Source: CAYTOJ01 sp964439415 (GTDB lineage: Bacteria; Pseudomonadota; Alphaproteobacteria; Rickettsiales; CAZAGG01). Taken from it: 38,009 bases of DNA. The stretch covers positions 1 through 38,009 of the forward strand of contig CAYTOJ010000001.1 of the NCBI GenBank assembly GCA_964439415.1, read 5' to 3'. Below, piece by piece: positions 16,459-23,422 of the stretch. Every line of letters starts with the position of its first letter. The stretch's first letter is position 1. The notes beneath the pieces were generated by a model. That model ran no database searches. It had not been told where the DNA came from and was given only the letters and a program-made list of their open reading frames with translations. A program made the position numbers and the translations under genes.

Positions 16459-17220
16459 TAATGCCTCCCGCACTTTCGCCAGCCTTATGGTTTTGGAGAA
16501 TGAATATATCCACGCCTGGATGAATCCATCAAGCCCGTAAAGTATAAACCGCCGGATAAAATACGCCTTAAAGAATGCGGTGAAAGGCTCAGTTAAAACC
16601 CTCAGCAGCGTTGGCGCGGGTTTTCCCCTTCTAATCCAGTCCTCCGCCTGCATAGTGGTGTATGAGTTTATCTTTGCAGTCTCATGGGCATAACCCCGGA
16701 AACTTCTGTGATATACCAGGCTTTTCAGGTGTTTGAGGCTCCCTTCCCTCACCACTACTGAATCATGAACGGTGGAATCACGGAAGCCCGCTTTTGTTTT
16801 GTTGTAAAAGCGAATGGCGCGGGTTTTAACGCAGTAGCGGCGTGGGTTTTCCTCACCGGGCAGCATCAATGCGCAATCCACCGAGAAAGCAGCAATGCTT
16901 GAATTGGTTGTAAGGCTTGGAAAAAGCGCGGTTATTTCACTGACTAATTCCGCGCTGGCGGCCTCATCTGCATCCAGGTTCAGTATCCAGTCATTACGGC
17001 AAAGCGATTCACCGAATATCTTCTGCGCACCGTAACCGCGCCACTGGTTGAACTCCACCCGCGCACCCAAAGCGGCGGCAACTTCTATGGTGTCATCCTC
17101 ACTACCGCTGTCAATAACTATAACCTCATCCACCCAGCCAATCACCGATTCTATGGTTCTGGCTATCCTGTCCGCCTCATTCTTAGCGATAATAAATATG
17201 GATACTGGCAGGCGATTCAC
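15328..17220 (-). CDS. In-frame fusion: GT2 glycosyltransferase (WaaE-like) + MltA
   Basis: A single uninterrupted frame of 630 codons. Residues 1 to about 253 are a family 2 glycosyltransferase: VSIFIIAKNEADRIARTIES, VIVIDSGSEDDT and NLDADEA (DxD-type site), ending in GFIQAWIYSFSKTIRLAKVRE, which is where WaaE-like enzymes of lipopolysaccharide core synthesis normally stop. From Met255 the frame continues as a complete MltA murein transglycosylase including its lipoprotein signal. No stop codon separates the two. If translated through, the lipoprotein signal would act as a membrane helix, placing the transferase in the cytoplasm and MltA in the periplasm. A stop codon TAA overlaps the mltA ATG in a different phase, so a one-base indel, real or a sequencing error, may have created the fusion. 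Confidence 0.85.
   Translation of the reverse strand: MNRLPVSIFIIAKNEADRIARTIESVIGWVDEVIVIDSGSEDDTIEVAAALGARVEFNQWRGYGAQKIFGESLCRNDWILNLDADEAASAELVSEITALFPSLTTNSSIAAFSVDCALMLPGEENPRRYCVKTRAIRFYNKTKAGFRDSTVHDSVVVREGSLKHLKSLVYHRSFRGYAHETAKINSYTTMQAEDWIRRGKPAPTLLRVLTEPFTAFFKAYFIRRFILYGLDGFIQAWIYSFSKTIRLAKVREALMKSNIKNNINKALITLGLLFLASCAVKRPDHMELTRADFADIPGWRDDAVEAALPPFKESCGKLLAKSPEDNIGAAVEMGTVSHWASACQAAASNNYSGTNARRFFEYYFSPYAVTNNGEAKGLITGYYEIDVKASRVKTPEYSHPIYRKPSDLSLPYYSRAEINSGVLDGQGLEIAWAADPVEVFFMEIQGSGRLLFPDGTKQRIGFAAQNGHEYHPIGATPVDMGELEREHLNAPAIINWLRNNPAMAREVMESNPSYVFFEERTTPPVGAQGLPLTPQRSVAVDKNFIAYGVPIFLNSSIPETPSYPASKLTALLIAQDTGGAIKGPTRLDYFWGNGALAAEKAGYMKQAGNMYVLLPKTLEFKAIAGNEYGF
16464..16469 (-). 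promoter_or_regulatory. Shine-Dalgarno site of mltA inside the glycosyltransferase frame
   Basis: GGGAGG on the minus strand, 5 nt before the ATG at 16458-16456. It decides the internal start: the lipoprotein signal begins ten codons later. The sequence next to it reads TTAATG, containing a TAA that overlaps the ATG but is out of phase with the open frame. Confidence 0.8.
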
Positions 17221-17340
17221 TGATACCTCAACGGAACGATGATTTTGGTTAATATTTTAACCTTCAAAAAATTGTTACAACATACTGTATAACAACATTC
17301 AGGCAATAGAAGTAAAATTGGCTGTCAAAAACGAATAGTA

Positions 17341-17374
17341 TTGACCAGAATTTGTGCGTATGCTATTGTCATAC
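17341..17374 (+). promoter_or_regulatory. Promoter and probable operator of tacAT
   Basis: TTGACC (17341-17346), 17 bp, TATTGT (17364-17369): a sigma-70-like promoter about 20 bp before the tacA ribosome site. The -10 lies in the centre of an inverted repeat, GTATG (17358-17362) and CATAC (17370-17374), flanked by TTTGT and AAA. A repressor bound there would block polymerase, as expected for autoregulation by a DUF1778/GNAT complex. Confidence 0.55.
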
Positions 17375-17391
17375 AAAGAAGGATTCTATTT

Positions 17392-17664
17392 ATGTTGGAG
17401 AATGCAGCCACAGCCGTCCTGAGTGTGCGCGTCAGCCCCAATGAGCGTATACTGCTTGAGATGGCGGCAGAACAATCACGCACCACGCTCAGTGATTTTA
17501 TCCGCCGCAAGGCAATAGAAGCGGCAGAGGCTGATGTGCTTGAGCAGAAAACTTTTATTATTGCCGCCGCTGACTGGGAAAAGTTTGAGGCATGGGCTAA
17601 TTCCCCCGCTAAAGATGTGCCACCCCTGCGAACTCTTGCAGCTACGCGCCCTGCATGGCAATAA
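17392..17664 (+). CDS. tacA: DUF1778 (TacA-like) antitoxin
   Basis: Ribbon-helix-helix antitoxin of 90 aa: AVLSVRVSPNERILLEMAAE is the DNA-binding arm, TTLSDFIRRKAIEAAE the helices, and FIIAAADWEKFEAWA the toxin-binding tail typical of DUF1778. I chose the ATG at 17392 with AAGGA 8 nt upstream. A longer reading to 17341 would start inside the promoter. It overlaps the toxin gene by 10 bp, so translation is coupled. Confidence 0.88.
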   Translation: MLENAATAVLSVRVSPNERILLEMAAEQSRTTLSDFIRRKAIEAAEADVLEQKTFIIAAADWEKFEAWANSPAKDVPPLRTLAATRPAWQ

Positions 17665-18164
17665 TACAGCCACCCCGCCGACTTACTTCAACGGATGATC
17701 GAAGTTCATTTGATTGTGGCCGGGAATCTATGAATCACTGGTTTCGCCGCCATGCCTGGCACAATCATGAATCCGGAGTATCTCGCATCAGTGTGGTAAG
17801 CGATAGCATCACCGACCAGATCGCTGGTTATGTTAGCCTCTCAGCGGCGCAGATTGAACGCGAACATTTTCCTAAAGCCCAGCAACGCAACCAGCCAAAT
17901 CCCATACCTGCATTGCTTATAGGCCAACTTGCCGTTGATAAACGCTACCAAGGACAGGGGATTGCACGCTCACTCATGTTTTTTGCACTCTCAACTATAG
18001 TGCGTCTATCCAAGGAAATCGGCTGTTTCTGTGTACTTACACATCCACTTGATGATGGCGTCCGCGCATTCTACCGCGATTTTGGATTTGAAGACTTACC
18101 TTTCGACCCGCGCCATAGCATGGTCATTCGTATCAAAGAACTTGAGAATAACGGATTTTCTTAA
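17655..18164 (+). CDS. tacT: GNAT toxin (TacT-like)
   Basis: Gcn5-type N-acetyltransferase toxin. Characterised TacT homologues acetylate the amino group of charged tRNAs and stop translation. Motif A carries the acetyl-CoA loop (LIGQLAVDKRYQGQGIARSL), and the C-terminal AFYRDFGFE supplies the catalytic Tyr. The N-terminus (SFDCGRESMNHWFRRHA) is typical of this toxin class and not of metabolic acetyltransferases. At 169 aa it matches the family. It is encoded directly after, and overlapping, the DUF1778 antitoxin. Its 3' end overlaps the converging gene at 18161-18505 by 4 bp. Confidence 0.88.
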   Translation: MAIIQPPRRLTSTDDRSSFDCGRESMNHWFRRHAWHNHESGVSRISVVSDSITDQIAGYVSLSAAQIEREHFPKAQQRNQPNPIPALLIGQLAVDKRYQGQGIARSLMFFALSTIVRLSKEIGCFCVLTHPLDDGVRAFYRDFGFEDLPFDPRHSMVIRIKELENNGFS

Positions 18165-18505
18165 CGTGCGAATTTGTTTATAAGCAATTCAAGCAGCTTT
18201 GCAGGCAGCGGAATATACAAAGCATCCGTGCAACCAATTTTAATAGCTTCCAGGATATTCTCACTGCTGTCATGCGGCTTTAAAAGCAGAATTATTTTTA
18301 ATTCTCGCCTGGATTGCAATAGCTTACGAGTAATTTCCCGCCAGCCAGCCAATGCCTCAAGAAAAACCAGATTCACGCCTGCACCAGAGCCGTGCAGGAA
18401 ATTCAAATAATCATCATTCTCCAGCAGGGTGGTAAAACTTATGCCTGCCTCTGCGAAGGGCGGATCAAAGTGGTTTATGGTATTGCCCAAGATAAGGGCT
18501 TGCAT
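18161..18505 (-). CDS. Degenerate receiver-like (CheY-fold) protein, 114 aa
   Basis: The alternating beta/alpha pattern resembles a response-regulator receiver: VNLVFLEALAGWREITRKLL, ELKIILLLKPHD, then AIKIGCTDALYIPLP in the place of the usual A-x-x-x-G-A-x-D-Y-x-x-K-P. The phosphoacceptor position holds Glu (E50, in FLEA) instead of Asp, the N-terminal acidic pair is missing, and the conserved Lys is not evident. If the alignment is right this is a pseudo-receiver that cannot be phosphorylated, perhaps fixed in an active-like state. There is no output domain and no kinase next to it. The fold is inferred from pattern only. Confidence 0.6.
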   Translation of the reverse strand: MQALILGNTINHFDPPFAEAGISFTTLLENDDYLNFLHGSGAGVNLVFLEALAGWREITRKLLQSRRELKIILLLKPHDSSENILEAIKIGCTDALYIPLPAKLLELLINKFAR

Positions 18506-18647
18506 GTTTGCACTACAATGATGATTTTAATAATCAAATGAGTAAACGCATGAATCTTTTTGTAAAGCGCAATTTCGAGCTTGCCTAAGCCTGACTTATA
18601 GCCCTTAGCGGTTGCTTCTTTATGTAGAGCGTGGACTTACATATTGA

Positions 18648-18699
18648 TATAGCGCGTTATTTCAAACAGATTACAAATAACCTTCCACAACGCGCTATA
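18648..18699. repeat. 52-bp palindromic element at the surE 3' end
   Basis: TATAGCGCGTT at 18648-18658 and its exact reverse complement at 18689-18699, with an inner GTTATTT/AAATAAC pair. The surE stop codon TAG (18697-18695) lies inside the right arm, so the element borders or supplies the gene's end. The stretch 18506-18647 beside it shows no gene beyond a 16-codon open frame. Confidence 0.75.
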
Positions 18700-19453
18700 G
18701 GTTATTCAGTGTTTTAAGCGTATCATAATCAGTGAGATTAATGCTTATAGGCGTTATGGTGACGTAGTTGCGGCTGATAGCCTCAATATCACTTTCTGCA
18801 ACCACAACACTGTGGCGGTTGCTGCCGCCTATCCAGTAATATGGCTTGCCTCTGGGGTCACGGCACATGGTGACGTTCTCCCCTATACTGCGAACCCCCT
18901 GCGGGGCGGCTATGATTCCCGCAACTTTATCCGGTGGACAGTCCGGGAAGTTAACGTTCATAAGAACATGTTCAGGCCATTTCAGATGCAGCAGCTTTTT
19001 TATAACTTGCGGGGCATACCGCTCCGCCGTTGCCCAATGAATCGGTTTATGATCAGTAAAACTCTGGCTGAGGGCGATTGATGGTATGCCAAGCAGCGTC
19101 CCCTCCATCGCGGCGGCTACAGTTCCTGAATAGGTTACATCCTCCCCCAGGTTAGACCCCCGGTTAACGCCGGATAGAAGGAGTTCCGGCCTTTTCATTC
19201 GCGTAGAGAACAGCGCCTTGCAGGCCACCAGTACCGAATCAGTAGGCGTACCGCTGATAGCATATTTCCTGCGGCTTACCTGGCGCATCCGCACTGGCAG
19301 ATGCATGGACAGGGAGTGGGAGGTTCCGCTCTGCTCAGTCTCCGGCGCGGCTATCCATACATCCTTACTGAAATGCTCCGCTATATTCTGCAGAACTTTA
19401 AGGCCTGGAGCATTTACTCCGTCATCATTGGAGAGCAATATACGCAAATTCAC
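18695..19453 (-). CDS. surE: 5'/3'-nucleotidase SurE
   Basis: Metal-dependent nucleoside monophosphate phosphatase linked to stationary-phase survival. The metal site opens the protein (ILLSNDDGVNAPG), and SGTSHSLSM, ISGTPTDSV and LLSGVNRGSNLGEDVTYSGTVAAAMEG are family hallmarks. At 252 aa it is full length. The start is GTG at 19453, overlapping the stop of the upstream coiled-coil gene as GTGA, so the two are translationally coupled. In many proteobacteria surE is near pcm and nlpD; neither is here. The stop codon lies in a palindromic element. Confidence 0.95.
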   Translation of the reverse strand: MNLRILLSNDDGVNAPGLKVLQNIAEHFSKDVWIAAPETEQSGTSHSLSMHLPVRMRQVSRRKYAISGTPTDSVLVACKALFSTRMKRPELLLSGVNRGSNLGEDVTYSGTVAAAMEGTLLGIPSIALSQSFTDHKPIHWATAERYAPQVIKKLLHLKWPEHVLMNVNFPDCPPDKVAGIIAAPQGVRSIGENVTMCRDPRGKPYYWIGGSNRHSVVVAESDIEAISRNYVTITPISINLTDYDTLKTLNNL

Positions 19454-19944
19454 CCGAAATATTTGATAGCTACCAGCAACCCACCCAGGGCGAATATCAT
19501 ACTGCCGATTTTAAGGAGCAACTGGTTTATCTTATTGTCAATATCCTGACGCAAGGATTTAAAACCTGAATCCATCTCCTGGCGGATGGACTTAAAGTTA
19601 GCATCCATCTCCTGCCTTATGGCTTTGAATTCAGAATACATTTCCTGACGGATGGATTTGAAGCCAGCGTCCATTTCCTGACGGATGGATTTGAATTCGG
19701 TCGCAACCTCCTGCTTAAAGAGTGTCATTTCCTCTTTAAAGGAGAACAGGCCTGACTTCAAACCATACGTATCTGTTTTTAGTTCTATGAATTCGTCTTT
19801 CTTGACTAATGCCGCATCATTTTCCTTACGTATATCCGTTATATATGAAGCGATTACTACCGCCTGCTCCTCAGGCATACCTAGGGCGGTGATGGACTTC
19901 ACAAATTCGTATCTATCCGGACTGCTGTTGCTGGCGCTACTCAT
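19450..19944 (-). CDS. Coiled-coil repeat protein with C-terminal membrane anchor (DUF1640-like)
   Basis: 164 aa. Residues 10-40 (RYEFVKSITALGMPEEQAVVI) resemble the start of DUF1640/CCDC90 coiled-coil proteins. Residues 84-138 are five 11-residue units of the form F-K-x-[IL]-R-Q-[ED]-[MI]-D, a hendecad coiled coil. Residues 146-162 are hydrophobic (GSMIFALGGLLVAIKYF), a C-terminal membrane anchor. It should form a helical oligomer projecting from a membrane. Its coupling to surE by a 4-bp overlap is unexpected. DUF1640 membership is by pattern and the role is unknown. Confidence 0.82.
   Translation of the reverse strand: MSSASNSSPDRYEFVKSITALGMPEEQAVVIASYITDIRKENDAALVKKDEFIELKTDTYGLKSGLFSFKEEMTLFKQEVATEFKSIRQEMDAGFKSIRQEMYSEFKAIRQEMDANFKSIRQEMDSGFKSLRQDIDNKINQLLLKIGSMIFALGGLLVAIKYFG
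19531..19695 (-). repeat. Five in-frame 33-bp tandem repeats
   Basis: Encodes the five 11-residue units of the coiled-coil protein. The repeats are alike at DNA level (a recurrent CCTGACGGATGGATTTGAA on the plus strand, with variants). Unit gain or loss would change coiled-coil length without shifting the frame. Confidence 0.85.
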
Positions 19945-20028
19945 AATACATTGGATTATAGCATAATATAACCACTAATCAATCCCCATGCTTGTCACAT
20001 TTCATGAAGTAGATTTCATAAACAACCT

Positions 20029-20285
20029 CTAAGAGGTTGTTGTCGATTTCGCTATAGCGTCAGCGAAAACGGCAGTTTTCGAGAGTCCAGCGTTTAGAAA
20101 ACAGCGAAGCTGTTTTTAGCGCAGACGAAGTTCCAGTGTATTCTACATACATGAAACTTGGTCAGCGCAGACAAATGACGCAGGCACTTTCGTGCCGAGT
20201 AATTTGCAGCGCAGCGACATAAGTCGCTTAAGCAAAAAATGCCGTTTGCAGCAAGCTAGAGTAGAAATCGGCAAAAACCTCTTAG
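20029..20285. mobile_element. MITE-like 257-bp inverted-repeat element
   Basis: The ends are inverted repeats: CTAAGAGGTTGTTGTCGATT from the left and CTAAGAGGTTTTTGCCGATT from the right (two mismatches in 20), both followed by TC and weaker similarity (AACGGCA on both arms). The interior is a chain of small hairpins, for example AACAGC-GAA-GCTGTT, GGCAC-TTTC-GTGCC and GCGAC-ATAA-GTCGC. It encodes no protein. It occupies most of the 337-bp spacer 19945-20281. The right end includes the TAA stop of the adjacent M16 gene. The left end is extended by a 10-bp palindrome (20021-20041). No clear target duplication was found. Confidence 0.65.
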
Positions 20286-21667
20286 ATTTTATCAGGCTTG
20301 CCAGCGATACCGAGCACCAGAGCATCCGGTTTTATCAGTTGTTTAGCCATTTTATTAACATCCTCCAGCGTTACCGCTTCAATCAGGGCGTTACGCTTAT
20401 CAAGATAATCCATGCCTAGATCGTATTTCTGCATAACCCCCAGAAAATAGGCGATTTTTGCGTTGGTATCCAGCACCAGCGGGAATGATCCTGTAATGTA
20501 GCTTTTTGCATCCTTAAGTTCATCCTCAGTCACACCCTTTTCCGCCAGCAGTGTGAGTTGTTCACTCACTTTATCCAGTGCCATTTTTACATCGGAATTT
20601 TTGGTACTGAATGAGCCTTGCAGGTAGGCTGATCCGTCCAGAGTCTCAGAGCTTGCGCTGATGCCATAAGTAAGGCCGTTCTTCTCGCGCAATTCCCGCA
20701 TCAGGCGCGAAGTAAAACCACCACCGCCAACTATATGATTCAGCACAAAAGATGTGATATAATCAGGGTGCTGCCTGGGTAGCCACGGCAGACCAAATAT
20801 CACGATGCTTTGCGGAATATCCCGTTCGGTTATTTCCATACCGGGCGTTGGTTTCACAGGCTCCGGCAAGGCTGATACTTGGCTTGCTTGAGATAGTTTT
20901 ATACCTGCGAAGGCATTGTTTAAAAGCTGCTTCAGATCATCAGGCTTAATATCCCCCACTACGGAAATGATTATACCATCCCTCAGATTAAACAGGTTGC
21001 TGCGTTGTTTTTCCAGATCAGCCCTGGTGACTGAGTTCACGCTTTTATCATTTGGGTAATGCGCCCAGCCATAGGCGTGATTGCCGAAAAACTTTTTCCG
21101 CCATATTTTCTCAGCACTGAATGCCGGTTGCTGTTCCTGGCTTTTAAGATCACTAAGCAGATTGGCCTTAGCCAGTGTTAGTTCCTTGCTGTTAAATGCA
21201 GGCTTAGCCAATGAAAGGCCAAGCAGGTGGAATGCTTCCTGCCTGTTTGTGCTTAAGGTTTTTAGAGTTACAACAAAATCGTCCTCATCAGCTTCATAGC
21301 CAAGCTCTATCGCCAGTTCATCCAGACGGGCGTTGAAGGCTCTTGAATCCAGGTTGCCAGCGCCTTTCGTCAGCATTCTTGCCAGTAACTGCGTGACCCC
21401 GGCCTTTATTGGTGGCTCATAGGCGTAACCTGATCGGCGGAAGATAATATTAGCCGATATAACAGGAACGGACGAATCCTCAATCAACCAGGCACTGAGG
21501 CCATTATCCGCCTGCACTTCCACTGGTTTTGCTGCATGGGCTGGAAGTAACGGCAGGAAAAAAATAATGAGAAACAAGGCTACAAAAACCGCAAACCTGA
21601 CACTAAAGCCTTCAGGTTTTTGGCTTGTAGGTTCAGGCTTCAGTTTTTTTTTCATATCCATTCTCAT
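20282..21667 (-). CDS. M16 family peptidase-like protein, non-catalytic partner
   Basis: Second of two M16 (pitrilysin-type) genes. It has the M16 fold, for example the C-terminal half with GGGGFTSRLMRELREKNGLT, which is the conserved R/Y region. At the site where active members have HxxEH it reads GVTQLLARMLTKGAG, so zinc is not bound. Such proteins pair with an active M16 subunit. A signal peptide/hydrophobic segment lies at about residues 24-46, after an unusually long polar leader (KKKLKPEPTSQKPEG) whose DNA resembles the cdsA leader repeat. The start ATG at 21667 overlaps the stop of the active partner (ATGA). The stop lies in the inverted-repeat element. At 461 aa it is full length. Confidence 0.92.
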   Translation of the reverse strand: MRMDMKKKLKPEPTSQKPEGFSVRFAVFVALFLIIFFLPLLPAHAAKPVEVQADNGLSAWLIEDSSVPVISANIIFRRSGYAYEPPIKAGVTQLLARMLTKGAGNLDSRAFNARLDELAIELGYEADEDDFVVTLKTLSTNRQEAFHLLGLSLAKPAFNSKELTLAKANLLSDLKSQEQQPAFSAEKIWRKKFFGNHAYGWAHYPNDKSVNSVTRADLEKQRSNLFNLRDGIIISVVGDIKPDDLKQLLNNAFAGIKLSQASQVSALPEPVKPTPGMEITERDIPQSIVIFGLPWLPRQHPDYITSFVLNHIVGGGGFTSRLMRELREKNGLTYGISASSETLDGSAYLQGSFSTKNSDVKMALDKVSEQLTLLAEKGVTEDELKDAKSYITGSFPLVLDTNAKIAYFLGVMQKYDLGMDYLDKRNALIEAVTLEDVNKMAKQLIKPDALVLGIAGKPDKI

Positions 21668-23019
21668 TTACTGCCATCCGGCAGAAGGTAGCCGGCAACT
21701 GAAGTTTTGTGTTCAAATAGGTGTCGTGCTGCTTGCTGCACATCCTCAACCTTCACCGCATCCAGCTTGTCCTGCCAGGTGGTTATGTAATCAAGATCAA
21801 GGCCGGAGGTAAGGGAGAAGCCAACGAATCTGGCCATGCGAAACAGCCCCTCCTGCCCATATATAAGCTGCGCCGCCATTTTGTTTTTCGCCCGCTGCAA
21901 ATCCGGCTGACTGATAGCGCTGGTGTAGGATTTGCGGGTTTCTTCATCAATTATCGTATTGATTTTATCCATGTACTCAGCCTTCAATGGCACTGCCCCA
22001 AGCGTAAAAACTGACTTGCTCAGGCTGGCGTTATCATAACTGGCGAATACTTCCGTAGCCAGCTTCTCCTTCTCCACCAGCCGCTCATATAACCTTCCGG
22101 TATAATCAGCTCCCAGCAGGTATTCCAGAACCAGCAGGGGAATACCGTGCGCGGCATCGCTGCCAGTACTACCGGGAGCTTGATACATGCGGTAAATAGC
22201 CGATTGTTTTGCCTCGCTATTACGCAAAGTGATTTCTGCGGAAGCTTTAGGTTCCAAAACCATGTTGCGCGCTTTAACCGGCTTTTCACCTGCTGGTATT
22301 ACCCCGTAATATTGATTGGCCAGCTTCTCCAACTGCTCACGGCTAATATCCCCCGCAACTATGAGCGTGGCATTGGAAGGGTTGTAATAGCGTTTATAGA
22401 AACTCCTCAGATCATCCAGGGTGAGGCTTTCTATTTCATTATCAAAGCCGATAATCGGGCGGCCATATTCGTGATTGCGAAACAGTACTGCCCGCATTTC
22501 ATCAGTCAGTAGGCGCGTGGGGTTGTTATCCAGCACCTGGCGGCGTTCCTCACGGATAACTTTTTTCTCGTTTTTAAATTGCTCCGCGTCCAGTTTCAGG
22601 TGCGTCATCCGCTCAGCTTCAAGTTCCATCACCAGGGGCAGTTTATCGCTGGATATGTTCTGAAAAAAAGCAATCTGGTCGTAACTGGTGAAGGCGTTGT
22701 CATGCCCACCGTTACGCGCTACCGTTTTGGAAAAATCACCAGGTAATATTTTCTCCGACCCCCGGAACATCATATGTTCCAGAAAGTGCGCCGCGCCTGA
22801 CTTTCCCCACGCATCCTCAGCCGCCCCGGCATAATACCATACTGAGTGACTGACTGCCGGAACCTTGTGGTTTGGAATATAAACCACTTTCATTCCATTA
22901 GCCAGATCCCAGCTTTCTATTTTTAAGCTCTCTTCAGCATTTACAACCGGAGTATACAGGGCGAATATCACTGATAAGGCAGCGGCTTTTATGCACCACT
23001 TACTGTTATTTCTTATCAC
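21664..23019 (-). CDS. M16 family zinc metallopeptidase, catalytic
   Basis: Periplasmic zinc protease of the pitrilysin family, 451 aa, with a signal peptide ending near VNA-EES. The inverted zinc motif is HFLEH at residues 78-82, and the third ligand is a Glu at about 157-158 in EKKVIREE, the expected 76-residue spacing. It is encoded with a non-catalytic M16 partner overlapping its end by 4 bp. It starts with GTG at 23019 inside the end of the DUF3035 lipoprotein gene. The gene order lspA-DUF3035-M16-M16 is conserved in alphaproteobacteria and suggests a role in outer-membrane or lipoprotein quality control, by inference. Confidence 0.94.
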   Translation of the reverse strand: MIRNNSKWCIKAAALSVIFALYTPVVNAEESLKIESWDLANGMKVVYIPNHKVPAVSHSVWYYAGAAEDAWGKSGAAHFLEHMMFRGSEKILPGDFSKTVARNGGHDNAFTSYDQIAFFQNISSDKLPLVMELEAERMTHLKLDAEQFKNEKKVIREERRQVLDNNPTRLLTDEMRAVLFRNHEYGRPIIGFDNEIESLTLDDLRSFYKRYYNPSNATLIVAGDISREQLEKLANQYYGVIPAGEKPVKARNMVLEPKASAEITLRNSEAKQSAIYRMYQAPGSTGSDAAHGIPLLVLEYLLGADYTGRLYERLVEKEKLATEVFASYDNASLSKSVFTLGAVPLKAEYMDKINTIIDEETRKSYTSAISQPDLQRAKNKMAAQLIYGQEGLFRMARFVGFSLTSGLDLDYITTWQDKLDAVKVEDVQQAARHLFEHKTSVAGYLLPDGSK

Positions 23020-23422
23020 TTACTTTTTCCTGTTGCGGCTTTTTGGAATCGCCACCAAGTTTAATGCTGGGAAAAGATTTTTTAGAAGATTCCTTTTTCT
23101 GCGCCGCGTTTTCCTCATCCACCGTATTGCGTATGCTGCTATCTGCCTGCGCTGCCCCGACTTTCTGCAATAGATTCCTCTCAGCGCCGGATAACGAGTT
23201 TATCGGCTTTGCAGGCATAGTAACAGGGCTGGCTGCTTCCCCAGTTTTTGGCGGGGTCAGGTCAAAATCCGGCGGAACGGATAAAGGCGGGTTCGGCAAC
23301 ACGCTGAATTCATCCGGGGCTTCGTTGGCAATGCCTAAAGTCTCCCGCACTGACGAGCCATCGCACCCGGCCAGTATTCCAACGCTAACCAGCAGAAAAG
23401 CTGTTTTGATAAATTTATCCAT
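23006..23422 (-). CDS. bamF: DUF3035 lipoprotein (BamF-like)
   Basis: Small lipoprotein, 138 aa: lipobox LAGC with Cys20, then RETLGIANEAPDEFSVLPN and PLSVPPDFDLTPP, the signature of DUF3035 proteins, which are associated with the outer-membrane protein assembly (BAM) complex in alphaproteobacteria such as Caulobacter. The C-terminal half is Lys/Ser-rich and low-complexity. Its ATG overlaps the lspA stop (ATGGATAA), so the lipoprotein is made next to the signal peptidase that processes it. The symbol follows common usage for DUF3035. Confidence 0.85.
   Translation of the reverse strand: MDKFIKTAFLLVSVGILAGCDGSSVRETLGIANEAPDEFSVLPNPPLSVPPDFDLTPPKTGEAASPVTMPAKPINSLSGAERNLLQKVGAAQADSSIRNTVDEENAAQKKESSKKSFPSIKLGGDSKKPQQEKVSDKK

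Noticed and set aside
18539..18589. 16-codon open frame (MSKRMNLFVKRNFELA)
   Set aside because: Too short, with no ribosome site or context to support it as a gene.
18648..18699. tRNA-like or intrinsic terminator structure after surE
   Set aside because: No T-loop sequence, no acceptor of the right length, and no U tract after the stem on the surE strand.
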